Part shown: one piece after another, positions 1 to 5,246 of the stretch
Layout of the letters: each line of letters opens with the position of its first letter
How positions within the stretch are numbered: the first letter of the stretch is position 1
DNA from: Alphaproteobacteria bacterium
GTDB taxonomy: Bacteria; Pseudomonadota; Alphaproteobacteria; Micavibrionales; SZUA-601
NCBI GenBank assembly: GCA_028290805.1
Contig: JAQGJA010000171.1
Span: 1 to 5,798, forward strand
Length of the DNA: 5,798 nt
Direction: 5' to 3'
The notes under the pieces: generated by a model
Database searches by the model: none
Told to the model about the DNA's origin: nothing
Seen by the model: the letters and a program-made list of their open reading frames with translations, nothing else
Program-made: the position numbers and the translations under genes

Positions 1-767
1 TGAATGAGATATTCCTCCAGCATTTTATGGTCTTCCTTGCTTAGGTCCGCTTCCAACAAATTGAGCTTAAGCAGGCAAAAGGGGCGGGCGAACATCTGGT
101 CGACTTCCTTGAATTTCCAGCCATGCGGGTCGAGGATGTTTTTCATCGCATTATAGATCGATAATTCCTCATCGGCCCGCCGATACATACGCGGCGCACT
201 GAGAGCATCATAGATGTCGCAAAGCTGGACCAGGCGGATGCGCGAGGGCACTTTTTTGTCGCTCAATCCGTAGTATCCATGCCCATCAGGGCGCTCGTGG
301 TGATACAGGGCGATTTCGGTGGCAAGCTCGATGATCGGGTGGCTGATGCCGCTTTTGCGGATCCTGTCCGCGCCATATTGGGTATGGCGTTTTATCTCGA
401 TAAATTCCTCGGGCGTCAGGCGGCCGGGCTTGTGGAAAATCTCCGTCGGCACATCCATCTTGCCAATATCGTGCAGCAAAACGCACCAGCGCAAGTTACG
501 GGCAATTTGTTCTGACAGCCCGATATAGGCGGCAAACATATAGACGTCATTGGCGACGCGATAGGAATGGCTATAGGTTTCGCTGGGCTGGCCGCGGCTG
601 GCTGGACCATGGTGTTCCTGTCCGGGCGGCGCCATGTCGTAAAGCTGGGCCAGCTGGTCGTTCTGGAATTCTTTCAGGATTTTATACTGCGGATCGTCTG
701 GGCCAAACTCAAAGTTGACCGCTTTTCCCGCAAAACTTTTACGCAATTGGACAAGATGGGATTTCAC
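1..767 (-). CDS. HD-GYP domain protein, probable cyclic-di-GMP phosphodiesterase (C-terminus cut by window edge)
   Basis: The frame is bounded upstream by a stop at 774-776 and runs open off the left edge, so 255 residues are visible and the C-terminus is missing. I start it at GTG 765-767 (VKSHLVQLRK), with AGGA at 779-782, 11 nt upstream; the spacing is long, so the start is tentative. The next in-frame ATG (633-635) would remove 44 residues. An HD-GYP metal-dependent phosphohydrolase core is plain: a first His in HSYRV (about H67), HDIGK at 99-103, a KPGRLTPEE segment, H128, HHERPDG at 156-162 and DIYDALSA from D184. In this family these residues bind the di- or tri-metal centre that hydrolyses cyclic-di-GMP. 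The diagnostic GYP tripeptide reads G-Y-Y (164-166), which may alter specificity or activity. No receiver domain or membrane segment is visible in the first 60 residues. It lies 60 bp behind ychF on the same strand. The fold call is firm; the cyclic-di-GMP substrate is inference. Confidence 0.88.
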   Translation of the reverse strand, partial: MKSHLVQLRKSFAGKAVNFEFGPDDPQYKILKEFQNDQLAQLYDMAPPGQEHHGPASRGQPSETYSHSYRVANDVYMFAAYIGLSEQIARNLRWCVLLHDIGKMDVPTEIFHKPGRLTPEEFIEIKRHTQYGADRIRKSGISHPIIELATEIALYHHERPDGHGYYGLSDKKVPSRIRLVQLCDIYDALSAPRMYRRADEELSIYNAMKNILDPHGWKFKEVDQMFARPFCLLKLNLLEADLSKEDHKMLEEYLI

Positions 768-827
768 TGGGGTTTATATCCTGTTGATCGAGAGGTGGAT
801 TCCCGCAAGTTTAACGCAAGTTGGTTA
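768..827 (-). other. 60-bp gap between ychF and the HD-GYP gene, with an 11-bp-phased direct repeat
   Basis: CGCAAGTT occurs at 804-811 and again at 815-822 on the plus strand, exactly 11 bp apart, about one helical turn. I see no convincing hairpin terminator after ychF and no well-spaced promoter. A TATAAA on the minus strand (778-773) lies too close to the GTG start to serve as its -10. The HD-GYP gene may therefore be read through from pth-ychF, or the phased repeat may be a regulator half-site pair. Both are inference. Confidence 0.35.
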
Positions 828-1925
828 TTAAACATTGAAGCGGAATAACAGGATATCACCGTCCTGGACCACATATTCCTTGCCTTCCGAGCGCATTTTT
901 CCGGCTTCCTTACAGGCCTGTTCACCGCCAAGGGCGATGAAATCATTATAGGCTATGGTTTCGGCGCGGATAAAGCCGCGTTCGAAATCATTATGGATGA
1001 CCCCGGCGGCTTCGGGCGCCTTGGCGTTTTTGCGCACGGTCCAGGCGCGGGTTTCTTTTGGCCCGGTGGTGAAATAGGTAATGAGGCTGACCAGCTCGTA
1101 TCCGGCACGGATCACGCGGTTCAGGCCGGGTTCTTCCAGGCCAAGGCTGTCCAGGAATTCTTTTTGCTCTTCGGGCGGCAACTGGGCGATTTCCTGTTCG
1201 ATGGCGGCGGAAATAATCACCGTTTGCGCGCCTTCGGTTTTGGCGCGGGCGGCGACTTTTTCGGTCAGGGCATTGCCGGTGGCGGCGTCTTCTTCATTGA
1301 CGTTGCACACGTATAATTGCGGCTTGCTGGTCAGCAGGTGAAAGGATTTGATCAAAGCTTTTTCCTTGTCGTCCATGTCCAAAGCGCGGGCAGGGCGGCC
1401 CTGGTCCAGGATGGGCTGCAAACGCTGGCACAAATCCAGTTCGGCTTTGGCGAGGATATCGTTGCCCTTGGCTTTTTTCTCAGCCGCCTTGGCGCGTTTT
1501 TCGACCGATTCCATATCGGATAAAATCAATTCGGTTTCGATGATATCGATATCGCGAATGGGATCGACCGAGTTTTCGACATGGGTGATATCGTCATTCT
1601 CGAAACAGCGCACGACATGCAAAACGGCATCGACCTGGCGGATATTGCCCAAGAACTGGTTGCCCAGGCCTTCGCCTTTTGAAGCGCCGCGGACAAGCCC
1701 GGCGATATCGACGAATTCCAATTGCGTCGGCACAGTGGTCTGGGATTTCGTAATGGCTGAAATCTTGTCCAGGCGCGGGTCGGGCACGGCGACGCGGCCG
1801 ATATTCGGCTCGATCGTGCAAAACGGGAAATTCGCCGCCTGCGCTGCCGCCGTCGCCGTCAACGCATTAAACAGGGTCGATTTCCCCACATTCGGCAAGC
1901 CGACAATTCCGCAATTAAAGCCCAT
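828..1925 (-). CDS. ychF: Redox-regulated ribosome-binding ATPase YchF (Obg-family P-loop NTPase)
   Basis: This 365-residue protein matches the usual YchF length and ends. The N-terminus MGFNCGIVGLPNVGKST carries the Walker A/G1 loop (residues 9-17), DIAG at 73-76 is the G3 motif, and the C-terminal TGS domain ends in the characteristic GDILLFRFNV. In place of the G4 motif NKxD it has NVNE at 208-211, which in YchF/OLA1 proteins shifts nucleotide preference from GTP to ATP. H115, in DDITHVEN, matches the His proposed as catalytic in E. coli YchF. The segment around residues 135-165 is rich in Lys, Glu and Ala and fits the coiled-coil arm. Family knowledge: YchF binds ribosomes and is linked to translation quality control and the oxidative stress response. 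The ATG overlaps the end of pth by 11 bp and has GAGGG 5 nt upstream, inside pth, which points to translational coupling. Nothing looks broken. Confidence 0.97.
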   Translation of the reverse strand: MGFNCGIVGLPNVGKSTLFNALTATAAAQAANFPFCTIEPNIGRVAVPDPRLDKISAITKSQTTVPTQLEFVDIAGLVRGASKGEGLGNQFLGNIRQVDAVLHVVRCFENDDITHVENSVDPIRDIDIIETELILSDMESVEKRAKAAEKKAKGNDILAKAELDLCQRLQPILDQGRPARALDMDDKEKALIKSFHLLTSKPQLYVCNVNEEDAATGNALTEKVAARAKTEGAQTVIISAAIEQEIAQLPPEEQKEFLDSLGLEEPGLNRVIRAGYELVSLITYFTTGPKETRAWTVRKNAKAPEAAGVIHNDFERGFIRAETIAYNDFIALGGEQACKEAGKMRSEGKEYVVQDGDILLFRFNV

Positions 1926-2505
1926 TTTTTCCCTCGGTTTTTTCAGTCGTAAACAATGCTGCCAACTTGGCCCATTGCCCGTCCAGCATCAAGCCGAAAT
2001 TTTCGGTCAGTTTTTCCAGCGTCGGTTCCACCCATTCCATTTCCTCGCGGCTGAAATTGCCCAGCACATGGCTGGTGACGCGTTCCTTGTCGCCGGGATG
2101 GCCAATGCCGAGACGGATGCGCCAATAATTCTGGCCTAGATGCTGGTCGATGGATTTGAGGCCGTTATGCCCGGCATGGCCGCCGCCCTGTTTGATGCGG
2201 ACCAGGCCGGAATCGATGGCCAGTTCATCCTGGAGCACAATGATTTTCTCGACCGGGATTTTAAAGAAACGTGCTGCGGCCCCGACAGCTTCGCCGGACA
2301 GGTTCATGTAGGTCTGGGGCTTTTGTAACAGGACGGGCGTGCCGTTGATGGTTGCGGGCTGGACCAGGCTTTGAAAGGCTTTCTTTTCCGCACCCGTGCC
2401 GTGTCGGTCCGCAAGCGCATCCAACGCCATGAAGCCGATATTGTGGCGGTTCATCGCGTAATCGCGTCCCGGGTTTCCTAGACCCACAATTAGCCAGTTG
2501 CTCAT
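1915..2505 (-). CDS. pth: Peptidyl-tRNA hydrolase (Pth1 type)
   Basis: This 196-residue enzyme cleaves the ester bond of peptidyl-tRNAs that drop off ribosomes, recycling tRNA in the cytoplasm. All active-site residues known from E. coli Pth are present at nearly the same numbers: N11 in VGLGNPG, the catalytic H21 in NRHNIGF, N68 in TYMNLSG, D93 in LQDEL and N114 in GGHAGHNGL. The RLGIGHPG segment (131-138) is also typical. The length is normal for a bacterial Pth. The ATG at 2503-2505 begins MSNWLIVGLG, the standard N-terminus; the preceding minus-strand bases (ATATTTAGA) give only a weak Shine-Dalgarno match. Upstream is the rplY terminator plus a palindromic repeat, so pth probably starts its own transcript, shared with ychF, which it overlaps by 11 bp. 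The order rplY-pth-ychF is common in alphaproteobacteria and places three translation-related genes side by side. Confidence 0.97.
   Translation of the reverse strand: MSNWLIVGLGNPGRDYAMNRHNIGFMALDALADRHGTGAEKKAFQSLVQPATINGTPVLLQKPQTYMNLSGEAVGAAARFFKIPVEKIIVLQDELAIDSGLVRIKQGGGHAGHNGLKSIDQHLGQNYWRIRLGIGHPGDKERVTSHVLGNFSREEMEWVEPTLEKLTENFGLMLDGQWAKLAALFTTEKTEGKNGL
1931..1935 (-). promoter_or_regulatory. Ribosome binding site of ychF, inside pth
   Basis: The minus strand reads GAGGG, then five bases (mostly A), then ATG at 1925. The site lies within the last codons of pth, so ribosomes ending pth at 1915-1917 are well placed to restart on ychF. Confidence 0.75.
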
Positions 2506-2534
2506 TCTAAATATTTCTATTCGTTAAAATCATT

Positions 2535-2561
2535 TCTATAAAAGCATATAAAAATTGTCAT
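2535..2561 (-). promoter_or_regulatory. Possible promoter of pth-ychF
   Basis: On the minus strand ATGACA (2561-2556; five of six bases of TTGACA) precedes TATAGA (2540-2535) by 15 bp. That is short of the ideal 17, and the spacer is very AT-rich. Transcription would begin near 2528, leaving about 22 nt before the pth ATG. The -35 hexamer lies in the terminal arm of the inverted-repeat element at 2556-2648. The call rests on sequence match alone. Confidence 0.35.
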
Positions 2562-2648
2562 TTCGAGCCCTTAAGCGAGAAATCCCGTTTAGAACAGTAA
2601 CAATTGGCATGGGATTTCTGACCTTCCATTGGTCGGTTCGAAATGACA
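2556..2648. repeat. Nested inverted-repeat element (REP/MITE-like palindromic repeat), 93 bp
   Basis: The outer arms are an exact 11-bp inverted repeat: TGTCATTTCGA at 2556-2566 and TCGAAATGACA at 2638-2648. Inside is a second exact 9-bp inverted repeat, AGAAATCCC at 2578-2586 and GGGATTTCT at 2611-2619. GACC/GGTC (2620-2623 and 2631-2634) can form a further small hairpin in the right half. The whole could fold as a cruciform or branched RNA. From memory, short dispersed repeats with the core GTCATTTCGA...GAGAAATC occur in many bacterial genomes; membership here is by resemblance only. I find no target-site duplication in the immediate flanks and no coding capacity. It lies between the rplY terminator and pth, outside both genes. 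Confidence 0.7.
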
Positions 2649-2659
2649 GATAGGGCCAA

Positions 2660-2691
2660 GTTAAAAAGAAATCCCGGCAAAAGCCGGGATT
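2660..2691 (-). terminator. Rho-independent terminator of rplY
   Basis: A perfect 9-bp stem (2670-2678 pairing with 2683-2691, arms AATCCCGGC and GCCGGGATT) closes a 4-nt loop. On the minus-strand transcript it is followed by UCUUUUU. It begins 25 bp beyond the rplY stop codon. The GC-rich stem plus U-run is a textbook intrinsic terminator and separates rplY from pth. The opposite strand has only short AT-rich sequence after the hairpin, so it should work mainly in the rplY direction. Confidence 0.9.
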
Positions 2692-2716
2692 AATTTCATA
2701 AACTATAATCGAAAGA

Positions 2717-3397
2717 TTATTTTTTATCTTTGTCTTTCGTATCCTTGGTCGAGGTTGGGGCATTGGCATCAACCGGTTTCTGGTTGGTGACTTCAACATC
2801 GGCAGGGGAGATGATTTCTTCAACGTCGCCTTCTTCGGATGGCGGGGTGATGCTGACAACCGACGTATGCGGGTCCAGTGTTGATTTGACATTGGCCGGG
2901 AACTTGATGTCTTCAATCTTGATCGAGCTATTCATTTCCAGCGCGCTGATATCGATATCGATCGATTCAGGAATACGGTCGGCGCGGCAACTGACTTCCA
3001 GCGTGTGGTGCGAAAGCGTCAGAACGCCGCCGGCTTTGAGGCCTGGGGCTTTGTCGTCGTTGATGACATGCAATGGCACTTCGACCGTTACGACGGTTTT
3101 TTCACCGACGCGGAGGAAATCGACATGGATCGGCGTGTCCTTTACAGGGTGCAACTGGACGTCGCGGGCCAGAACCAAATGGTTTTGGCCGTCAATGGTA
3201 AGATCGCACAAATGTGTAAACAGGCTGCCGCTATGCAGCGCCTTGATGATCGGCATATTTTCTATTGAAATTAAAACCGGTGGTTTATTATCGCCATAAA
3301 TGACGGCTGGGACTTGGCCTGAGCGACGAGTGGCACGTGCGTTCCCCTTACCAGCACGATCGCGTAAAGCAGCAGTCATAAGAATATGTGTAGACAT
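2717..3397 (-). CDS. rplY: Ribosomal protein bL25, long Ctc/TL5 form
   Basis: The 226-residue protein is a 5S rRNA-binding large-subunit protein of the long Ctc type. An N-terminal L25 domain (about residues 5-95) contains RSGQVPAVIYG (25-35) and HVDFLRV (91-97). A C-terminal beta-rich domain follows (about 100-185, with AGGVL and RADRIPESIDIDISAL typical of the family). The last 40 residues form a low-complexity tail ending in a Lys/Asp-rich stretch, probably disordered. Such tails are common in alphaproteobacterial members. I choose ATG 3395-3397 (MSTHILMTAA) because a GGAG lies 8 nt upstream; an in-frame TTG at 3422-3424 would place that GGAG inside the coding region and add non-conserved residues. 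The gene has its own promoter, a structured leader and a strong terminator, so it is a single-gene unit although it follows pgeF closely. No defect is visible. Confidence 0.95.
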   Translation of the reverse strand: MSTHILMTAALRDRAGKGNARATRRSGQVPAVIYGDNKPPVLISIENMPIIKALHSGSLFTHLCDLTIDGQNHLVLARDVQLHPVKDTPIHVDFLRVGEKTVVTVEVPLHVINDDKAPGLKAGGVLTLSHHTLEVSCRADRIPESIDIDISALEMNSSIKIEDIKFPANVKSTLDPHTSVVSITPPSEEGDVEEIISPADVEVTNQKPVDANAPTSTKDTKDKDKK

Positions 3398-3405
3398 GGG
3401 CTTTT

Positions 3406-3409
3406 CTCC
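3406..3409 (-). promoter_or_regulatory. Ribosome binding site deciding the rplY start
   Basis: GGAG on the minus strand, 8 nt before ATG 3397, supports the shorter start over the upstream TTG. It lies only 3 nt beyond the U-run that follows the leader hairpin, so folding of the leader could affect its accessibility. Confidence 0.75.
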
Positions 3410-3412
3410 GTG

Positions 3413-3444
3413 AAAAACCTGCAACCTCCAGGGGTGTTGCCAGG
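3413..3444 (-). promoter_or_regulatory. Terminator-like hairpin in the rplY leader (candidate attenuator)
   Basis: On the minus-strand RNA, CCUGGCAAC (3444-3436) pairs with GUUGCAGG (3425-3418). This gives eight base pairs with one bulged G and a 10-nt loop, followed at once by UUUUU (3417-3413) and then the rplY Shine-Dalgarno sequence. The form is that of an intrinsic terminator placed between promoter and start codon. It could attenuate rplY, end readthrough from pgeF, or both. Regulation is inferred; the fold is seen. Confidence 0.5.
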
Positions 3445-3452
3445 CATATTAA

Positions 3453-3468
3453 GATTCTTATTAGAATC
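3453..3468 (-). promoter_or_regulatory. Perfect small palindrome at the start of the rplY transcript
   Basis: GATTCT and AGAATC (3453-3458 and 3463-3468) form an exact inverted repeat around a 4-base centre. It begins about 5 nt after the predicted transcription start. It could be an operator or the first hairpin of a leader RNA. It does not match Fur, Irr or CIRCE sites as I know them. Confidence 0.4.
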
Positions 3469-3478
3469 AATCGGCGTG

Positions 3479-3506
3479 ACTATACAAGGATTTGCAGAAT
3501 TTTCAA
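3479..3506 (-). promoter_or_regulatory. Sigma-70-type promoter of rplY
   Basis: The minus strand reads TTGAAA (3506-3501), a 16-bp spacer, then TATAGT (3484-3479). Each hexamer is close to consensus and the spacing is near ideal. Transcription would begin near 3472, giving a leader of about 75 nt before ATG 3397. The promoter starts only 8 bp after the pgeF stop codon, so rplY does not depend on the upstream operon. Confidence 0.7.
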
Positions 3507-3514
3507 GAGATAAT

Positions 3515-4207
3515 TTAGGTGTTAACCTTTAGAATTAGGCTGACATTGCGCAAATCCGGCAAAGAATTAGCCTGGTACTGCCGATAGCTGGAAAACCTTG
3601 GATCGCTGAAAGTATCGATTTCACTGATCCAAATTTTGCGGACGCCCAGCCTGGCCATTTGTTGTTTGATAATTCCGGCAACATCAAGTTTCCATCTGTC
3701 TTCAAACGGGGTTAAAAAATCCAGCGCTTCAGGCGCTGCTATGGCAAAGGCATTATAAACATCCGCCTGGACAGGATAATTTTCCGAATGAATATTTGGA
3801 CCTATCGCAGCAATAAGAGACAAAGGCGATGCGCCGCGCGCAAGCATTTTCTCAATTGCTTTCACAGTGATTCCATTAAGCGCGCCGCGCCACCCCGCAT
3901 GTATGGCGGCGATCTGTTTTGTTGCCGTGCATACCAGCAGGATTGGACAGCAATCAGCCGTTTTAACGGCAAGGCCCAGATCGGGCTTATGAGTGACGAA
4001 GGCATCCGCTTCGGCATCGACCTCATCGATCTCTGTAATAACGTTATCCGTATGGGTCTGCTTTAGATAAAGGACCTGGGGGAAGGCATGCGAAAAACGG
4101 TGTAGCCCGCTCAGTTTTTTTACGGCGGCGTAAGGGTTTTCTTTACCAAAAAACCCATGCCTGATCCATGGAATATCATCCAGCAGCGGACAGGTTTCAA
4201 TGATCAT
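3515..4207 (-). CDS. pgeF: PgeF/YfiH family protein (multicopper-oxidase-like laccase domain; peptidoglycan editing factor)
   Basis: This 230-residue protein carries all signatures of the YfiH/LACC1 family: QTHTDNV with metal-ligand H52, KTADCCPILL with C86, and AIHAGWRG with H103. These three are the expected Zn-site ligands. GFFGK near the N-terminus and SYRQ near the C-terminus are also typical. Family knowledge: E. coli PgeF prevents L-Ser replacing L-Ala in the muropeptide stem. Related proteins show purine nucleoside phosphorylase or adenosine deaminase activity, and older annotations say polyphenol oxidase. I choose ATG 4205-4207 (MIIETCPLL), which overlaps the methyltransferase by 11 bp and has AGG 9 nt upstream. 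A GTG at 4238-4240 would add eleven non-conserved residues (MICLKCCRSTA). It is the last gene of the lgt block and is followed within 8 bp by the rplY promoter. The envelope role fits its cotranscription with lgt. Confidence 0.93.
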   Translation of the reverse strand: MIIETCPLLDDIPWIRHGFFGKENPYAAVKKLSGLHRFSHAFPQVLYLKQTHTDNVITEIDEVDAEADAFVTHKPDLGLAVKTADCCPILLVCTATKQIAAIHAGWRGALNGITVKAIEKMLARGASPLSLIAAIGPNIHSENYPVQADVYNAFAIAAPEALDFLTPFEDRWKLDVAGIIKQQMARLGVRKIWISEIDTFSDPRFSSYRQYQANSLPDLRNVSLILKVNT

Positions 4208-5246
4208 TGCTGTAGACCTGCAGCACTTTAAACAAATCACCCATCTGCAGCGGGTCGATTAGGCGCTGCAGGCTTAATTGCAGATCTTTTGCCTGGTCTT
4301 CCGTGGCGCTGGCCAGCAGTTTTTCGGCGCGCAGGCGGATGCCCAGCTGGGTCAGAAACTCGCGCTGGGTTTGTAATGGCAAAGCGGTGCAGCCTTCCTC
4401 ATTTGCGATGGCGCTTAAGGAAGCAAAGGACACATGCGCCGTAAGGTCGCTTTCGCCTGGCAGTTCGAAAATATCGACCATTTTGTGTTTATGCAGCGCC
4501 TGGATGGTTTCACCGAAACGTTCTTCCAGCGGGAAATCATCGCCGTAATCGATAGCCAGCAAAGCGCCGTCATTCTTTTTCACGAAATCGCACAACTGCT
4601 GCATGATGCTGGTAGCCAGGGGGGCATATTCGAAAATGCTGAATTCGGGCATTCCGTATTCGGTGATGCCCTGCAAGGGTGCGCCAAGGGCAAACAGGAA
4701 ATCCTCATCATCGGCGGTGATCATGCGCTGGTACCAGGCATCCTGGTGGAAAATCGCCTGTTCAACGGGCAGGGCGTCAAAGAATTCATTAGCCAGAATA
4801 ATGGTGGGCCTGTTATGCACGGCTTCAAAATGCGTGTGCCAGGTGACGGGCAGGCCAGCCAGGTTTTCTTTCTGGACCGTCTGCAAACGTGGGCTGAATT
4901 CGACCAGCTGTATCTGCAATTTGTCGCGCAGTTCAGGCCGGGTGGAAAGGCCGCGCCAGATATCTTTCATCAATGTGCCGCGGCCGGGTCCCAGTTCGAC
5001 CAGTTGCAGATCATCCGGCTTGCCCAGTTGTTCCCAGCTTAAAACGATCCAGACGGCGATCATCTCGCCGAATAATTGCGAGATTTCCGGCGCGGTGGTG
5101 AAATCGCCTTTGGCCCCAAAGGCCTCGCGCGCCATGTAATAACCGTATTGCGGATGGCTGAGGCACAGAGCCATAAACGTGCCAATGGAAATCGGCCCGT
5201 TTTCCTTGATCATCGTGCGGAGTATCTCAGAGAGCGGGGTGGTCAT
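4197..5246 (-). CDS. SAM-dependent methyltransferase, MidA/NDUFAF7 family (COG1565)
   Basis: This 349-residue protein belongs to the family of human NDUFAF7, which dimethylates an arginine of the NDUFS2 subunit during complex I assembly. The bacterial members' target is less certain. Seen in the sequence: HPQYGYY (31-37), the hallmark KGDFTTAPEISQLFGE (46-61), the SAM-binding loop VELGPGRGTL (83-92), NEFFDALP (153-160), AIDYGD (231-236) and PGESDLTAHV (263-272). The usual DLTAHVDF segment reads AHVSF here, a single departure from the family motif (recalled, not aligned). Length is normal. ATG 5244-5246 lies within the end of lgt (20-bp overlap) with AAAGAG 7 nt upstream, and the stop overlaps pgeF by 11 bp, so translation is probably coupled through all three genes. 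Lgt, this methyltransferase and PgeF are frequent neighbours in alphaproteobacteria. A role in NADH dehydrogenase assembly is inference from homology. Confidence 0.92.
   Translation of the reverse strand: MTTPLSEILRTMIKENGPISIGTFMALCLSHPQYGYYMAREAFGAKGDFTTAPEISQLFGEMIAVWIVLSWEQLGKPDDLQLVELGPGRGTLMKDIWRGLSTRPELRDKLQIQLVEFSPRLQTVQKENLAGLPVTWHTHFEAVHNRPTIILANEFFDALPVEQAIFHQDAWYQRMITADDEDFLFALGAPLQGITEYGMPEFSIFEYAPLATSIMQQLCDFVKKNDGALLAIDYGDDFPLEERFGETIQALHKHKMVDIFELPGESDLTAHVSFASLSAIANEEGCTALPLQTQREFLTQLGIRLRAEKLLASATEDQAKDLQLSLQRLIDPLQMGDLFKVLQVYSNDH

Larger units (their letters stand above)
2506..2716. other. Intergenic region rplY-pth
   Basis: These 211 bp contain the rplY terminator (2660-2691), the nested palindromic repeat (2556-2648) and a possible pth promoter (2535-2561). 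The final 50 bp before pth are very AT-rich. The word AGAAATCCCG occurs in direct orientation at 2578-2587 in the repeat and at 2667-2676 in the terminator arm. No small coding frame with a ribosome binding site is apparent. Confidence 0.7.

Noticed and set aside
804..830. CtrA-like TTAA pair near the ychF stop
   Set aside because: The spacing between the TTAA-like words does not match the TTAA-N7-TTAA consensus.
1348..2139. Plus-strand open frame of 263 codons antisense to ychF and pth
   Set aside because: It lies wholly opposite two well-identified conserved genes, shows no recognisable domain, and is explained by their codon use.
2536..2916. Minus-strand frame of 126 codons covering the rplY end, terminator and palindromic repeat
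   Set aside because: It overlaps the rplY coding end in another frame and reads through a strong terminator hairpin; its composition is non-protein-like.
2730..3299. Plus-strand open frame of about 190 codons antisense to rplY
   Set aside because: Ser/Thr-rich translation with no family resemblance, opposite a certain ribosomal protein gene.
3398..3424. Nine-residue N-terminal extension of rplY from TTG
   Set aside because: The start would lie in the leader hairpin and the GGAG ribosome binding site would become coding; the MSTHIL start fits better.
4208..4240. Eleven-residue N-terminal extension of pgeF from GTG
   Set aside because: Cys-rich, non-conserved residues; the inner ATG has a ribosome binding site and a typical short overlap.
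4434..5042. Plus-strand open frame of about 200 codons antisense to the methyltransferase
   Set aside because: Shadow of a clear COG1565 gene; no recognisable domain in its translation.
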